A DNA stretch of 64,000 nucleotides from Methanothermobacter thermautotrophicus. Its GTDB lineage: Archaea > Methanobacteriota > Methanobacteria > Methanobacteriales > Methanothermobacteraceae. Position numbers and translations under genes: made by a program. The stretch lies in the NCBI RefSeq assembly GCF_014889545.1, contig NZ_QKOF01000003.1:62001-126000 (forward strand). The letters run 5' to 3'. Each line of letters opens with the position of its first letter. The stretch's first letter is position 1. The notes under the pieces were generated by a model. The model saw only the letters and a list, made by a program, of their open reading frames with translations. It was not told where the DNA came from and did no database searches. Positions 44,275-54,125 of this stretch are shown here, in pieces.

Positions 44275-46293
44275 TCAGCTATTCTCAGGGACCCTGTTCT
44301 CCCATTTCATATCTTCAAGGGCTCCGAGGACGCTTCCAAGGGATTGCCTCTCTACGCTGATTTCAATCAGAAGTTCGAAGCACTCCTCATCCCTGAGGAT
44401 CATGCACTTCTTCATTGAGGGTATGAGGTCCCTCAGTTCATTCATGGTCTCAATCACAACGTTACCGCTCACAATACAGCTCATCATGAGGTTGAGGTTT
44501 TCACCGTCAGGGTTTATGTAGAGTATCTCCTTTCTCTGAACGCCGTTATCTCCAGACTCTTCTTTTAATGCTTCATTTCCTGCTTCTCTTAGAATTTCTG
44601 TTTCGAGGGTCTCTGTTGTGGGTTGTTCTGTTCCTGTGGTCTCCTGTGCTGTTATGGTTTCCTCCTCTGCTTCAATGTATCTGAGGTAGAGCTCCTCAAC
44701 CTCGGGGTTGCCTTTGAGGATGAATCCATCAGGGGTTTCATCAAGGAGGTCGTGGTCCTGGAGGGTCCAGATATTGGCGCGGAGGAGATGAGGGTCATCA
44801 AAGGATTCCAGGAGGTCCTCCTCCTGGAAGGGTCCCTTCCCTGCGACTTTCCCGATGTCTTTGAATATCTCCCATGCGACTATTTTGTCATAGCATTCCC
44901 TGCACTCCTCCCGCTTCCCATCAGAGTTACTGTAGAACTCTGACTTCTTCATTGTCCTGCCACAGACCGGGCATGTCCTCATCATCTCAGACTCTGCTGG
45001 AAGTTCTCCCTCACCGTAGGTGTCATGGAAGGCCCTCAGTTCCTCGTCGGGTTTCAGCCTGTAGGTTTCAAGGGCAGGGTCCTTCTCAATGAGGTCAAAG
45101 TCCTGCAGAATCCAGATGTCAGCCATAACCCCGAACCTTTCATCCTCATTATCTATTATATCATCGACGGTGAATTCCACTCCCGGTTCAGCCAGCCTCC
45201 TTATCCTTAGGAGGGCGTCTGCGGCGCAGCACCTCCTTGAGCATTCCCGGCACCTGGGGGTTTCTCCATCCTTCAGCTGGAACTCTGCGACAGTTAGGGT
45301 CTCCCCACATATCGAGCATTCCAGCTCACCACGCTCAGGATCCTCCTCCACCTCCGGGGCCTCTGGCTCTGACCTGAACCTTTTTAGCTCAACATTCTCT
45401 ATGATGAACCTCTGGAGCCTCTCATCCGGTCCCAGCTGGCACCTTCCTGATTCATGGTCATAGTCCAGGAGGTTGAACTCACTGAGTATCCAGGTCATGG
45501 CAATGAATCTCGTCCTGCTGGGATCATCCATGCCGGATGTGTATTCCTTCAGGTTGAACTCATCGCCGGGTTTAAAGATTCCCAGGATCTCCTCCAGGGA
45601 CTCAAGGGCATAGAGGGTCCTTGAGCATTCCCTGCAGATCCCCTGGCACCTTTCGGTTTCTGTCTCAAGTTCCGCCATGCACCCATGGCATAGTTCAGAG
45701 TCGCTGCCAGGGTTCTGATCATCTTCCAGTTTAACGGGTTCACCCCCGATTTCAGGTTTATCCACTCCCAGGTAAGTGTAATAGTGTTCAGGAGTGTCTG
45801 CTTCTTCATTCGAATCTTTCCTGTCCCCGGTTTTTTCACCGGCTCTGTTTTCAGGCAGATCCCATGATTCCAGGGCGCCTTTTTCATCATCTTCAGCTGA
45901 AGGCGGCCCTTCTGTTCCAGGTTTCCTGAGGAGAGATTTAACCGCTGAGCTGAAACCCATGTTGAGTTCCATGAACTCTTCACATTTCCCGGCAAGGACG
46001 TATCTTCTGCCTTTGAGCCCCTTAAAGTCATGCCTTTTTATGAACCCCGACCTGAGGAGTTTCCAGAATAGTCCAGTTTCCAGGCCCTTTTCATTGAACT
46101 CCTTCAGGCTGAAGGGTTCCCCATCCTTCAGTGATTCTATGGCCCTTAAAATCAGGTATTTATCGTAGCATTCACTGCAGACACATATATCATCCACACT
46201 GCAGTTTTCACATGATGAATCAGAGGATTCACCGCCACATGAGAGACATATCAGTTCATGGGATTCTCTACGGCAGAGGACACAGTTATTCAT
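44275..46293 (-). CDS. Four-module zinc-finger and helical-domain repeat protein
   Basis: 672 residues built from four similar units. Each has two zinc pairs (for example CSICGETL with CRECSRRC, and CPVCGRTM with CRECYDKI), then about 70 residues of winged-helix-like sequence with a W-I-L-Q-D-F-D-L-I pattern (WILSEFNLLDYD, WILQDFDLIEKD, WTLQDHDLLDET). Acidic, low-complexity linkers lie between. The C-terminal part is a different domain (LNLMMSCIVSGNVVIETMNELRD). No enzyme motif. The TTG at 46311 is ignored in favour of ATG 46293, after GGGGAG. Possible nucleic-acid-binding scaffold; family not recognised. Confidence 0.6.
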   Translation of the reverse strand: MNNCVLCRRESHELICLSCGGESSDSSCENCSVDDICVCSECYDKYLILRAIESLKDGEPFSLKEFNEKGLETGLFWKLLRSGFIKRHDFKGLKGRRYVLAGKCEEFMELNMGFSSAVKSLLRKPGTEGPPSAEDDEKGALESWDLPENRAGEKTGDRKDSNEEADTPEHYYTYLGVDKPEIGGEPVKLEDDQNPGSDSELCHGCMAELETETERCQGICRECSRTLYALESLEEILGIFKPGDEFNLKEYTSGMDDPSRTRFIAMTWILSEFNLLDYDHESGRCQLGPDERLQRFIIENVELKRFRSEPEAPEVEEDPERGELECSICGETLTVAEFQLKDGETPRCRECSRRCCAADALLRIRRLAEPGVEFTVDDIIDNEDERFGVMADIWILQDFDLIEKDPALETYRLKPDEELRAFHDTYGEGELPAESEMMRTCPVCGRTMKKSEFYSNSDGKREECRECYDKIVAWEIFKDIGKVAGKGPFQEEDLLESFDDPHLLRANIWTLQDHDLLDETPDGFILKGNPEVEELYLRYIEAEEETITAQETTGTEQPTTETLETEILREAGNEALKEESGDNGVQRKEILYINPDGENLNLMMSCIVSGNVVIETMNELRDLIPSMKKCMILRDEECFELLIEISVERQSLGSVLGALEDMKWENRVPENS

Positions 46294-46486
46294 ACGGCAT
46301 ACTCCCCTCAATACAGTACAATTTAATGTTTTTCCATGTACTTAAATCATCCACATTTATAGGGCTATAAAAAAATTTATCTATAAATCCTCAGAGATCT
46401 TTAAATGTGTTTAATACCGAGGGGGTTTTCACATAAAACAGAAAAGACTGGTTCCCACCGGGAAGCCCGGATTCTGGCTTCACAGG

Positions 46487-47200
46487 GTGGATGATGATGT
46501 TCTTCAGGCCATATCAGAGAACCTTGTGATCGGGTCAGCTAAGAAGAGGGGGAAGCTCATAAACGAGATACGTGCCGGTGACAGGATATTCATTTTCAGG
46601 GCAATACCACTGAATGGCAGGAGGACACTCTCATTTGTCGCCTACACCATGGTGGATGAGGTCTACAGTTCCCCTGAGACCCTCTATGATTACTATGAGT
46701 CCCCAAGGAAGCTGAAACTCAGGGGGATAAAGTTCTTCAACCCACCATTACCACTCATAAAAATCAGGGACAAACTTGTTTCTGTTGAACCTAAAAAATG
46801 GTCATCCACACTCAAATCAGAGTACAGAAGAATAGATGAGCGTGACTTCAGGATCATACGCTCCCGGGCGAACTTCATAGACAGATTCCCTGCCTACCTT
46901 GAGGAGGTCTCCTTCAGCATGGACGAATTCCTCATCAACTCCATCATGGGCCTCCACAGCATACTCAGGAGGGCCGATGGCAGGAAGCAGATGGAGATAA
47001 GGTCCTTCATAAAACTCCTGGACGAATTCATCAGAACATACGGCATCAGTAAGTCCTATGAGGAGCTGGAGGAATTCTACTCCATAAACGCGTGGAGGAC
47101 CGGAATCAAACACTACCCTTCAAGGGACCCCGAGAGGATAGTGACACTCTACAACAGCAGAGGGAATGGGAGAGACTTTGGACTGATATCCCTGGAATAG
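46487..47200 (+). CDS. EVE-like domain protein, first gene of the BrxD/helicase module
   Basis: 237 residues from GTG 46487. The first 110 resemble an EVE/PUA-like fold that binds modified bases (KRGKLINEIRAGDRIFIFRAI, FVAYTMVDEVYSS). The frame is open upstream to 46415 and would add FWLHRV, the missing first strand of the fold, but no ATG, GTG or TTG lies there. An ATA at 46433 sits six bases after GAGGGGGT and would be the ideal start position. The C-terminal half is helical and unrecognised. BrxD-like gene follows in 10 bases. Confidence 0.6.
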   Translation: MDDDVLQAISENLVIGSAKKRGKLINEIRAGDRIFIFRAIPLNGRRTLSFVAYTMVDEVYSSPETLYDYYESPRKLKLRGIKFFNPPLPLIKIRDKLVSVEPKKWSSTLKSEYRRIDERDFRIIRSRANFIDRFPAYLEEVSFSMDEFLINSIMGLHSILRRADGRKQMEIRSFIKLLDEFIRTYGISKSYEELEEFYSINAWRTGIKHYPSRDPERIVTLYNSRGNGRDFGLISLE

Positions 47201-47210
47201 GAGGCTTAGT

Positions 47211-48446
47211 ATGGATGCAGAGAGGATTATAAACGCCCTTAAAAATGGTAACGTCCCCCCGGATGGTGTGGGTGAGATATGCGTTGGTCGTGAGAGGGAG
47301 ATTGAGGAGTTCGACAGCATACTGGAGAAGGTGAAGGATGGAGCTGCCATAACAAGGTTCCTCAATGGAGAGTTCGGGTCGGGGAAGTCATTCTTCCTGA
47401 AGTTACTCGAGGAGAGGGCTCTCTCAGATAACTTCGTCGTGGCGAAGGTAACCCTCAGCCGTGACGTCCCCTTCAACAAGTTTGAGGTGGTATACAGGAA
47501 TATCGTGGCTTCACTCCGCTGCAAGACCGGTGTATCCCTTGAGCATATAATCGAAAAATGGATCACACAGCTCAGGATGATGTCCCTCAGGGAGACCACG
47601 GACCCCTACCAGCAGGAGAGGATTGTGATTGAGAACATCAGCAGTGACCTGAATGAGGTCCGGAAACATTCAACCACCTTCGCAGCTGCAATAGAGAACT
47701 ACTACAAACTATCAGCTCGGGGTGACCAGGAGACAGCAAAGTACGCCATGGGCTGGCTCAGCGGAGAGAAGAACATACCCTTCACCATAAAGAGGCAGTT
47801 CGGGGTCAAGGGGGACATTGACAGGGAGAACGCCTTCAAGTACCTTGAGGCCCTATCATCCTTCCTCAGGGCACTGAAGTATTCGGGGCTGATAATACTC
47901 ATCGACGAGGCAGAACACATAATGACCCTCCACACCAAGAAGCTGAGGGATATGGCCTACGATTACATGAGGTACATATACGATGAGTGCAGCATCGGAA
48001 GATTCCAGAACACCCTCTTCATATTCGCAGGCACACCCGAGTTCTTCGAGGACCCGAAGCTTGGAGTGCCATCCTACACAGCCCTCAATGAGAGGATAGA
48101 GGACGCCATCAAAACAGAGTTCAGGGACCTCAGAAAACCCATCATCAAACTTGACGGTTTCAGGAGGGAGAACCTCCAGGAGCTCTCCGAGAGGCTAATT
48201 TCAATGCACGAGGAGGTCTATGGATGGGAGGCCACACCTGTGAGGGAATCCCTCGACGGTATAATCTCAAGGCATGAGGCCAACGCCGAGCTGACAGGTT
48301 ACATCTCCCCCAGGAACTTTGTCAAGTCCTTCATAAGTGTCCTGGATATTGTACACCAGAACCCTGAACTCAGGAGCGAGGCCGAAATCCTGGATCTCTT
48401 CGAGGAGAAGGAGATAGAGTTTGAGGAGGACGAGGACTGGGTCTAG
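47211..48446 (+). CDS. BrxD-like ATPase (DUF2791/BREX ATP-binding family)
   Basis: 411 residues. Walker A NGEFGSGKS near residue 53-60 and Walker B LIILIDEAEHI. The opening (VGREREIEEFDSIL) and FIFAGTPEFFED segment match the DUF2791/BrxD family, an ATPase found with an Lhr-like helicase in type 2 BREX and in Ter-type stress or defence loci. No PglX methylase or PglZ phosphatase lies nearby, so it is not a full BREX set. The helicase starts 19 bases downstream. Confidence 0.8.
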   Translation: MDAERIINALKNGNVPPDGVGEICVGREREIEEFDSILEKVKDGAAITRFLNGEFGSGKSFFLKLLEERALSDNFVVAKVTLSRDVPFNKFEVVYRNIVASLRCKTGVSLEHIIEKWITQLRMMSLRETTDPYQQERIVIENISSDLNEVRKHSTTFAAAIENYYKLSARGDQETAKYAMGWLSGEKNIPFTIKRQFGVKGDIDRENAFKYLEALSSFLRALKYSGLIILIDEAEHIMTLHTKKLRDMAYDYMRYIYDECSIGRFQNTLFIFAGTPEFFEDPKLGVPSYTALNERIEDAIKTEFRDLRKPIIKLDGFRRENLQELSERLISMHEEVYGWEATPVRESLDGIISRHEANAELTGYISPRNFVKSFISVLDIVHQNPELRSEAEILDLFEEKEIEFEEDEDWV

Positions 48447-48465
48447 ATAGCAGGGGAGCGTTACC

Positions 48466-50574
48466 ATGTCTGCAGAATCCCTGAACCCCCGCCTCAGACA
48501 CTTCCTCGCAAACAGGCTCGGGTGGAGTGAACTGAGGGATGTGCAGAAATCTGCAATGGATAGGATAGGTGGGGGGGAGGACACCCTCATAGTGGCACCC
48601 ACAGCTTCTGGTAAGACAGAGGCTGCCATTATTCCTGTATTCAACGCCATAATCAATGAGGGCCTTCCACCGGTGAGCATGCTCTATGTATCACCCCTCA
48701 AGGCCCTCATAAATGACATGCACAGCCGCCTTGAAGTGTGGGGCAACCACTTCAACCTGGAGGTCATGAAGTGGCACGGTGACGTGCCGGCGAACAGGAA
48801 GAGGAGTTTCACTGAGAATCCATCAGACATACTCCTCATAACACCCGAGTCCCTCGAGGTCATGATGATCAACAGGAGCCGGGCCGAGAAGGAGAGGATC
48901 TTCGGGAACCTCCGCTACATAATCGTTGATGAGATACACTACTTCATAGAGGCTGACAGGGGTGTTCAGCTGAACTCCCTCCTGGCAAGGATCGGGAGGT
49001 ACACCAGGGTGAGGCCCCAGAGGATAGGTCTCTCCGCGACCGTAGGAAACCCCGAAGACGTTCTGAGGTGGATGAGCCCATCCGGAGCCGTCTTGAGGGA
49101 TGATGCCGGCAGGAAGCTCCAGTACAGGATATTTGAGCTAAGTGACCATAAACTGATTGAGGTGCTGAGGAAGTTCACAGGTGGGAAGGTCCTCATATTT
49201 GTACCGTCACGCAGGGACGCCGAGAAGTACTACAACCTCATAAGGAAGTGTCTTGACGCAGACGTATTCATCCACCACTCATCCATCAGCAGGGACTCAA
49301 GGGAGGAGGCCGAGGAGAGGTTCAGGTCAGTATCAGCTGCCTTCATGGTTAGCACAAGCACCCTCGAACTTGGTATAGACGTGGGGGACATCGACGTGGT
49401 GATCCACATAAGGAGCCCCGCCAGTGTGAACAGCTTCCTCCAGAGGACCGGAAGGAGCGGTAGAAGGAGGGGCCTTCAGAGGACCATAATATTCCAGGAG
49501 AATGAGGCCCTGAAGGCCCTCTCGGTGGTCTCCCTGGCCCTCTCAGGGAGACTTGAAGACCTCAGGATACCTGTGAGGCCCCTTGACATATACTTCCACC
49601 AGATCCTCAGCTCGGTATTTGAACTTGATAGGCCCACTCCAGGGGAGGTATACAGGGGGCTTGGCAGGGCACACGTATTCTCTGATCTGGATGAGGACGA
49701 CTTCAGGCATCTCATTGAATTCATGGTGGAGAACGACTTCCTCAGGGTCCACGGCCCCTACATCCACCATGGATTCAACTTCGAGAAGACCTTCGGTAAG
49801 ATGAACTTCCTGGAGTTCTACACGGTCTTCCCACCCAACTACGAGTTCACAGTTAAACACCGCACAAAGGTCATAGGATCCCTTGACTCCTTCTTTGTCA
49901 TAACCTACCTCAAGGTGGGAATGGGATTCATACTGGCGGGTGAGAAGTGGGGGGTGAAGGATATAGACCATGAAAGGTTCATCGTGAGGGTCAAACCCTG
50001 CGCAAGGGAGGCCGACATACCTGACTGGAGCAGTGGAGGCGCACCCACCACATTTGAGGTCGCAAGGCACGCCTACGATATAATCCTCGGGGACTTTGAC
50101 AGGGGGCTCCTCGACTGGCTGGATGATGGATCAAGGGCCATGGTCCAGTCGTGCATGGAGATGGCCTCAGCTGAGGGTCTGGACCATGGCATGATCCCGG
50201 TGCGTATCGGGGAAAGGATAGAAATCAACACCTTCGCCGGGGAGAGGGTTAACGGCCTCATCTCCGATGTATTCAGCCTTGAGCACAGGGTCCATGGGAT
50301 AAGGAACAGTGCCTTCACTTCATCCTTCAAGGCCAGACTTGATTACCATGACATTGAATCCACCCTCCGGGATATACCCGCCATCATCTCAGAGGAGGAC
50401 TTCCCCCTCAGGTTACATGAAAGCCTGGACAGGTTTGTTAAGAACAAGTTCATAGAGCACCTCCCAGTGGACATGGCTGCACATATAAGGTACAGTCTCC
50501 TCTACAGGCCCGACGAGCTTCTCAGGCTCCTCAGGGATAATCGTCCTGTGGAGGCCAATGGTTTTAAACTCTAG
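48466..50574 (+). CDS. Lhr/BrxHI-like superfamily II helicase
   Basis: 702 residues. Motif I APTASGKTE, motif II VDEIHYF, motif III LSATVG, and motif VI QRTGRSGRR, followed by an Lhr-type winged-helix and a C-terminal domain. The form and its pairing with a BrxD-like ATPase match BrxHI-type helicases. Likely DNA or DNA:RNA unwinding in genome defence or repair. It ends the EVE-BrxD-helicase run; a MarR gene follows. Confidence 0.85.
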   Translation: MSAESLNPRLRHFLANRLGWSELRDVQKSAMDRIGGGEDTLIVAPTASGKTEAAIIPVFNAIINEGLPPVSMLYVSPLKALINDMHSRLEVWGNHFNLEVMKWHGDVPANRKRSFTENPSDILLITPESLEVMMINRSRAEKERIFGNLRYIIVDEIHYFIEADRGVQLNSLLARIGRYTRVRPQRIGLSATVGNPEDVLRWMSPSGAVLRDDAGRKLQYRIFELSDHKLIEVLRKFTGGKVLIFVPSRRDAEKYYNLIRKCLDADVFIHHSSISRDSREEAEERFRSVSAAFMVSTSTLELGIDVGDIDVVIHIRSPASVNSFLQRTGRSGRRRGLQRTIIFQENEALKALSVVSLALSGRLEDLRIPVRPLDIYFHQILSSVFELDRPTPGEVYRGLGRAHVFSDLDEDDFRHLIEFMVENDFLRVHGPYIHHGFNFEKTFGKMNFLEFYTVFPPNYEFTVKHRTKVIGSLDSFFVITYLKVGMGFILAGEKWGVKDIDHERFIVRVKPCAREADIPDWSSGGAPTTFEVARHAYDIILGDFDRGLLDWLDDGSRAMVQSCMEMASAEGLDHGMIPVRIGERIEINTFAGERVNGLISDVFSLEHRVHGIRNSAFTSSFKARLDYHDIESTLRDIPAIISEEDFPLRLHESLDRFVKNKFIEHLPVDMAAHIRYSLLYRPDELLRLLRDNRPVEANGFKL

Positions 50575-50607
50575 GTCATGGTTTGAGTCGCACCCACCAG
50601 ACATGAG

Positions 50608-50643
50608 GTTGCATCTGCAACAGTTGCAATGACAACATTTATA
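50608..50643 (+). promoter_or_regulatory. Palindromic operator and TATA box of the marR-MATE operon
   Basis: GTTGCATCTGCAAC (50608-50621) is a perfect inverted repeat with a two-base centre. A third half-site GTTGCA follows at 50623-50628 and an imperfect partner ends at 50636. TTTATAC (50638-50644) is the TATA box. TTGCA-type palindromes are typical MarR sites, so the regulator probably controls its own operon. Confidence 0.6.
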
Positions 50644-50666
50644 CTGTTTTTCACCCAATGATCACC

Positions 50667-51107
50667 ATGGACACAGATATACCACTCAAGGGACTCCTCT
50701 CAATAATCCTCAGGAGCCACAGGGTCTTCATAGGGAGGGAGCTGGGCCACCTGAACCTCACAGACGCCCAGGTGGCATGCCTACTCAGGGTACACAGGGA
50801 ACCCGGGATAAAACAGGACGAACTGGCATCCTTCTTCCACGTGGACAAGGGCACCATAGCAAGGACCCTGAGGCGTCTCGAAGAGGGAGGATTCATTGAA
50901 AGAGAACAGGACCCGGAAAACAGGCGCAGGTACATCCTGGAGGTAACCAGGAGGGGCGAGGAAATCATCCCCCTCATACTGAAGGTTGAGGAGCGCTGGG
51001 AGGACCTCCTCTTCAGAGACTTCACAGAGGATGAGAGGAAACTCTTCAGGAAGATGTGCCGGAGACTGGCAGAGGAGGCAGTCAGGATGAGGGGTGAGTG
51101 GAGGTGA
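50667..51107 (+). CDS. MarR-family transcriptional regulator
   Basis: 146 residues. The winged helix is clear: LTDAQVACLLRVHREPGIKQDELASFF, then VDKGTIARTLRRLEEGGFIEREQDPENRRRYIL with the wing. ATG 50667 lies about 25 bases after the TATA box and has no ribosome site, so a leaderless message starting here is likely; ATG 50658 is the alternative. Its end overlaps the MATE gene, so drug-responsive control of that exporter is the natural reading. Confidence 0.9.
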   Translation: MDTDIPLKGLLSIILRSHRVFIGRELGHLNLTDAQVACLLRVHREPGIKQDELASFFHVDKGTIARTLRRLEEGGFIEREQDPENRRRYILEVTRRGEEIIPLILKVEERWEDLLFRDFTEDERKLFRKMCRRLAEEAVRMRGEWR

Positions 51108-52456
51108 GCGAGGGAATCGAAATCATAAGGGGAGACCCCAGGAGGGCCCTCATCAAACTATCAGGGCCACTCATAGTTGCAATGCTCCTCACATCCATCT
51201 ACAACCTCGTGGACGCGGTATGGGTGGCAGGCCTTGGAGGCGAGGCCCTCGCAGCCATAGGATTCGTTACACCCATCTACATGATCCTCGTGGGCCTCTC
51301 CAACGGCCTAGGCGCCGGGGCAGCATCATCGGTCTCAAGGTGCCTGGGTGCCGGTGATGAGGAGGGAATGAACAACAGCGCATCCCACACAATCATCATC
51401 ACACTGGCGGTCTCAATAATCCTGACGGTGATAATCGAGATCCTCCTGAGGGACACCCTCATTGCACTGGGCGCCGCCGGGGCCCTCAAACCGGCGATGG
51501 AGTACGGTAGTGTGGTCTTTGCAGGTACCCTCTTCACCCTGTTCCCTGGGGCGGCCTACGGTATACTGAGGTCAGAGGGTGATGCCAGGAGGCCCATGTA
51601 TGCCATGGGCCTATCCGCTGTCCTCAACATGGTCCTGGACCCAATCCTCATCTACACGGCGGGCTGGGGGATCGCAGGGGCGGCCTGGGCCACCGTGATA
51701 TCACAGCTCCTTGTATCAGTCCTCATATTATTCTGGTTCCTCTCAGGGAGGACCTTCACCTCCATAGGCTTGAGCCACTTCAGGGCCGACCGGGGGGTCG
51801 CCTGGTCCATACTCTCAGTCACCATACCCGGAAGTGCAGAGTTCCTTGTCATGTCCCTGGTGACAGCCCTCCTCAACTGGATACTCACATCTGTCGCCGG
51901 GACCTCGGCGGTGGCTGTCTACTCCGCAGGGTGGAGGATAGTCATGCTCGCCATAGTACCCATTATATCAGTGGCAACAGCCCTTGTGAGTGTATCTGGC
52001 GTGGCATACGGGTCAAGGAACTTCAGGAACCTTGAGGTGGCCCACGGTTACTCAATAAGGCTTGGACTCCTGATAGCAGGGGCCACAGCGGCCCTCACAT
52101 TCGTCCTGGCCCCATGGATTGCCTGGATATTCTCCTACTCCCAGGCATCCTCCCATCTGGCACCAAGGATCACCGACTTCCTGAGGGTCCTCTGCCTCTT
52201 CTACATCTTCTTGCCGCCGGGTATAATGTCAGGGTCAATCTTCCAGGGTTCAGGACGTGGCATGACCTCCCTGATGCTCTCGGTGATAAGGCAGGTCCTC
52301 CTGGTGGCTGTATTCGCCTACATCCTCGCTGTGATAATGGGTCTCGGAGAGGTGGGTGTCTGGTGGGGTGTCGTCGCCGGTGACATCGGGGGCAGCCTCG
52401 TGGCCTACACATGGGCCAGGCTCTTCATAGGTAGGCTCAGGCGGTATGGGGACTGA
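51098..52456 (+). CDS. MATE-family efflux transporter
   Basis: 452 residues with twelve membrane helices. MATE landmarks are SGPLIVAMLLTSIYNLVDAVWVA and GLGAGAASSVSRCLGAGD, with FPGAAYGILRSEGD and ALNMVLDPI-like sequence later. It exports organic cations or drugs using a sodium or proton gradient. Start is GTG 51098 or, with better spacing after GGGGTGA, GTG 51104. Overlaps and is coupled to the MarR gene. Confidence 0.9.
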   Translation: MEVSEGIEIIRGDPRRALIKLSGPLIVAMLLTSIYNLVDAVWVAGLGGEALAAIGFVTPIYMILVGLSNGLGAGAASSVSRCLGAGDEEGMNNSASHTIIITLAVSIILTVIIEILLRDTLIALGAAGALKPAMEYGSVVFAGTLFTLFPGAAYGILRSEGDARRPMYAMGLSAVLNMVLDPILIYTAGWGIAGAAWATVISQLLVSVLILFWFLSGRTFTSIGLSHFRADRGVAWSILSVTIPGSAEFLVMSLVTALLNWILTSVAGTSAVAVYSAGWRIVMLAIVPIISVATALVSVSGVAYGSRNFRNLEVAHGYSIRLGLLIAGATAALTFVLAPWIAWIFSYSQASSHLAPRITDFLRVLCLFYIFLPPGIMSGSIFQGSGRGMTSLMLSVIRQVLLVAVFAYILAVIMGLGEVGVWWGVVAGDIGGSLVAYTWARLFIGRLRRYGD

Positions 52457-53017
52457 TACCTCATGGGCCCAGCCGGAGGGTTCCCCTTCTGTTCAGGCTG
52501 CGGCACTGATCCTCCCTACATTCTGTATTCTTCACGTCTCCCGGGGGCACTGAATAACTGTTCTGAGTAGATTAATCTGAATCATTCAGTGAGGAGACTG
52601 GGGAGGTCCAGACTTTTAGAGATCTCAGTCATATGATAGAATTGGAGAATTTATGAGTCGATCCTTAGCTCAGGAGTACCTGACGCGAAAATCAGGGATA
52701 TCCATGAAAGATAGGAATCCAGAAGATCAGCTGTTGTTGAAAGATCCGTTAAGAATCCTAGAGTGATGCCCACGTTGCATAATCCCATTAAATGGCCCGT
52801 TGGTTCACTCTATTTTATCTGAGGCTTATCTGCCTGTGAATTCTTCGAGTCTGTCTTCAAGCACAGTAAGCCATGAGATACTGAATGTATTTTAAGATGC
52901 GGGCTGGTAAGCTCTCCCGGTCACTTGAATACTATGCTTTAAACTTTATCAAATCATTCTCAGTATAGATCTCGGGCGCTGGCGGTTAGTACACTGGCAA
53001 TAATCTCTTTATCATAC
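52457..53017. other. 560-base gap without a gene
   Basis: No open frame of note. On the minus strand, about 52830-52885 reads SWLTVLEDRLEEFTGR to a stop, a coding-like scrap without a start. Otherwise I see nothing here; it precedes the broken ACR3 gene and may be a remnant of the same decayed operon. Confidence 0.4.
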
Positions 53018-54017
53018 ATATCCAAATTTAAATACCTTTCACTCTGGGTAATCATATGCATGGTGGCTGGAGTTGCCCTTGGACACTTCATACCGGCCTT
53101 CCCCCAGTTCCTCAACAGGTTACAGTATGCCAGCGTCTCATTACCTGTAGCGGTCCTCATATGGCTCATGATATACCCCATGATGCTAAAAATAGACTTC
53201 TCAAGTATCCTGAGGGCCACCAGGAACCTGAAGGGCCTTACAGTCACCTGTGGCACCAACTGGCTCATAAAACCCTTCACCATGTACCTGATAGCATCCT
53301 TATTCTTCCTGGGTGTATTCAAACAGTTCATACCCCCGGACCCTGGAAGGGAGTATCTTGCAGGGGCGGTGCCACTGGACGCGGCTCCATGCACAGCCAT
53401 GGTATTCGTGTGGAGCAGCCTCACAAGGGGTGACCCCGCCTACACCCTCGTCCAGGTGGCTGTAAACGACATCATACTCCTCTTTGCCTACGCACCGATA
53501 GTGGCCTTCCTCCTGGGGATAGGTAACATATCCGTGCCCTAAGATACAGTCTGTGGTCCTCTTCATTGTCATACCACTCACAGCGGGTTACCTGACAAGG
53601 AGGAGGCTCCTCAGGACGAGGGGGAGGAGTATTTCAGGGGCTTCCTCAGGAAGTTCGAGAACATAACGGTTATAGGACTGCTCCTGACCCTCATAATAAT
53701 ATTCTCATTCCAGGGCGCTGTTATAATCGATAACCCCCTCCACATAGGCTGTGCCCAATCATCATACAGACGTTCCTCATCTCACCCTGGCATACCTCTG
53801 GGCGAGGGCATGGAGGCTGAGGCACGATGTCGCCGCACCCGCAGCCATGATCGGGGCCAGCAACTTCTTTGAACTGGCAGTGGCAGTAGCCATATCACTA
53901 TTCGGCCTGGAATCAGGGGCGGCCCTTGCAACGGTTGTGGGCGTCCTTGTGGAGGTCCCTGTGATGCTAACCCTTGTGAGGATAGCCAACGCCACACGGG
54001 GATACTTCCCTGAATGA
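53018..54017 (+). pseudogene. Decayed ACR3-type arsenite efflux gene
   Basis: The piece at 53018-53542 reads KYLSLWVIICMVAGVALGH, then TCGTNWLIKP, with the cysteine essential for arsenite transport, and VNDIILLFAYAPI. It stops at a TAA where the family continues. Later frames give SVVLFIVIPLTAGYLTRRR, GFLRKFENITVIGLLLTL and, from 53800, [18 protein letters not shown] to 54017. At least three frame changes are needed. The initiation site also reads ATA where ATG would fit (ATA TCC AAA, 53018). The gene is dead. Confidence 0.85.
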
Positions 54018-54125
54018 TATTAATTTTTTAGGGGAAGCCTGCATGTTCTCTGGTGGGTGGATACCCATCATATTCAGGTTCTTTCTTTTTAGATTCTCTC
54101 TGGTCGAAGCCCCCTCCATGTGATT

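Noticed and set aside
47211-50574. Complete BREX system
   Set aside because: No PglX/BrxX methylase, PglZ phosphatase, PglW kinase or PglY gene is found near the pair.
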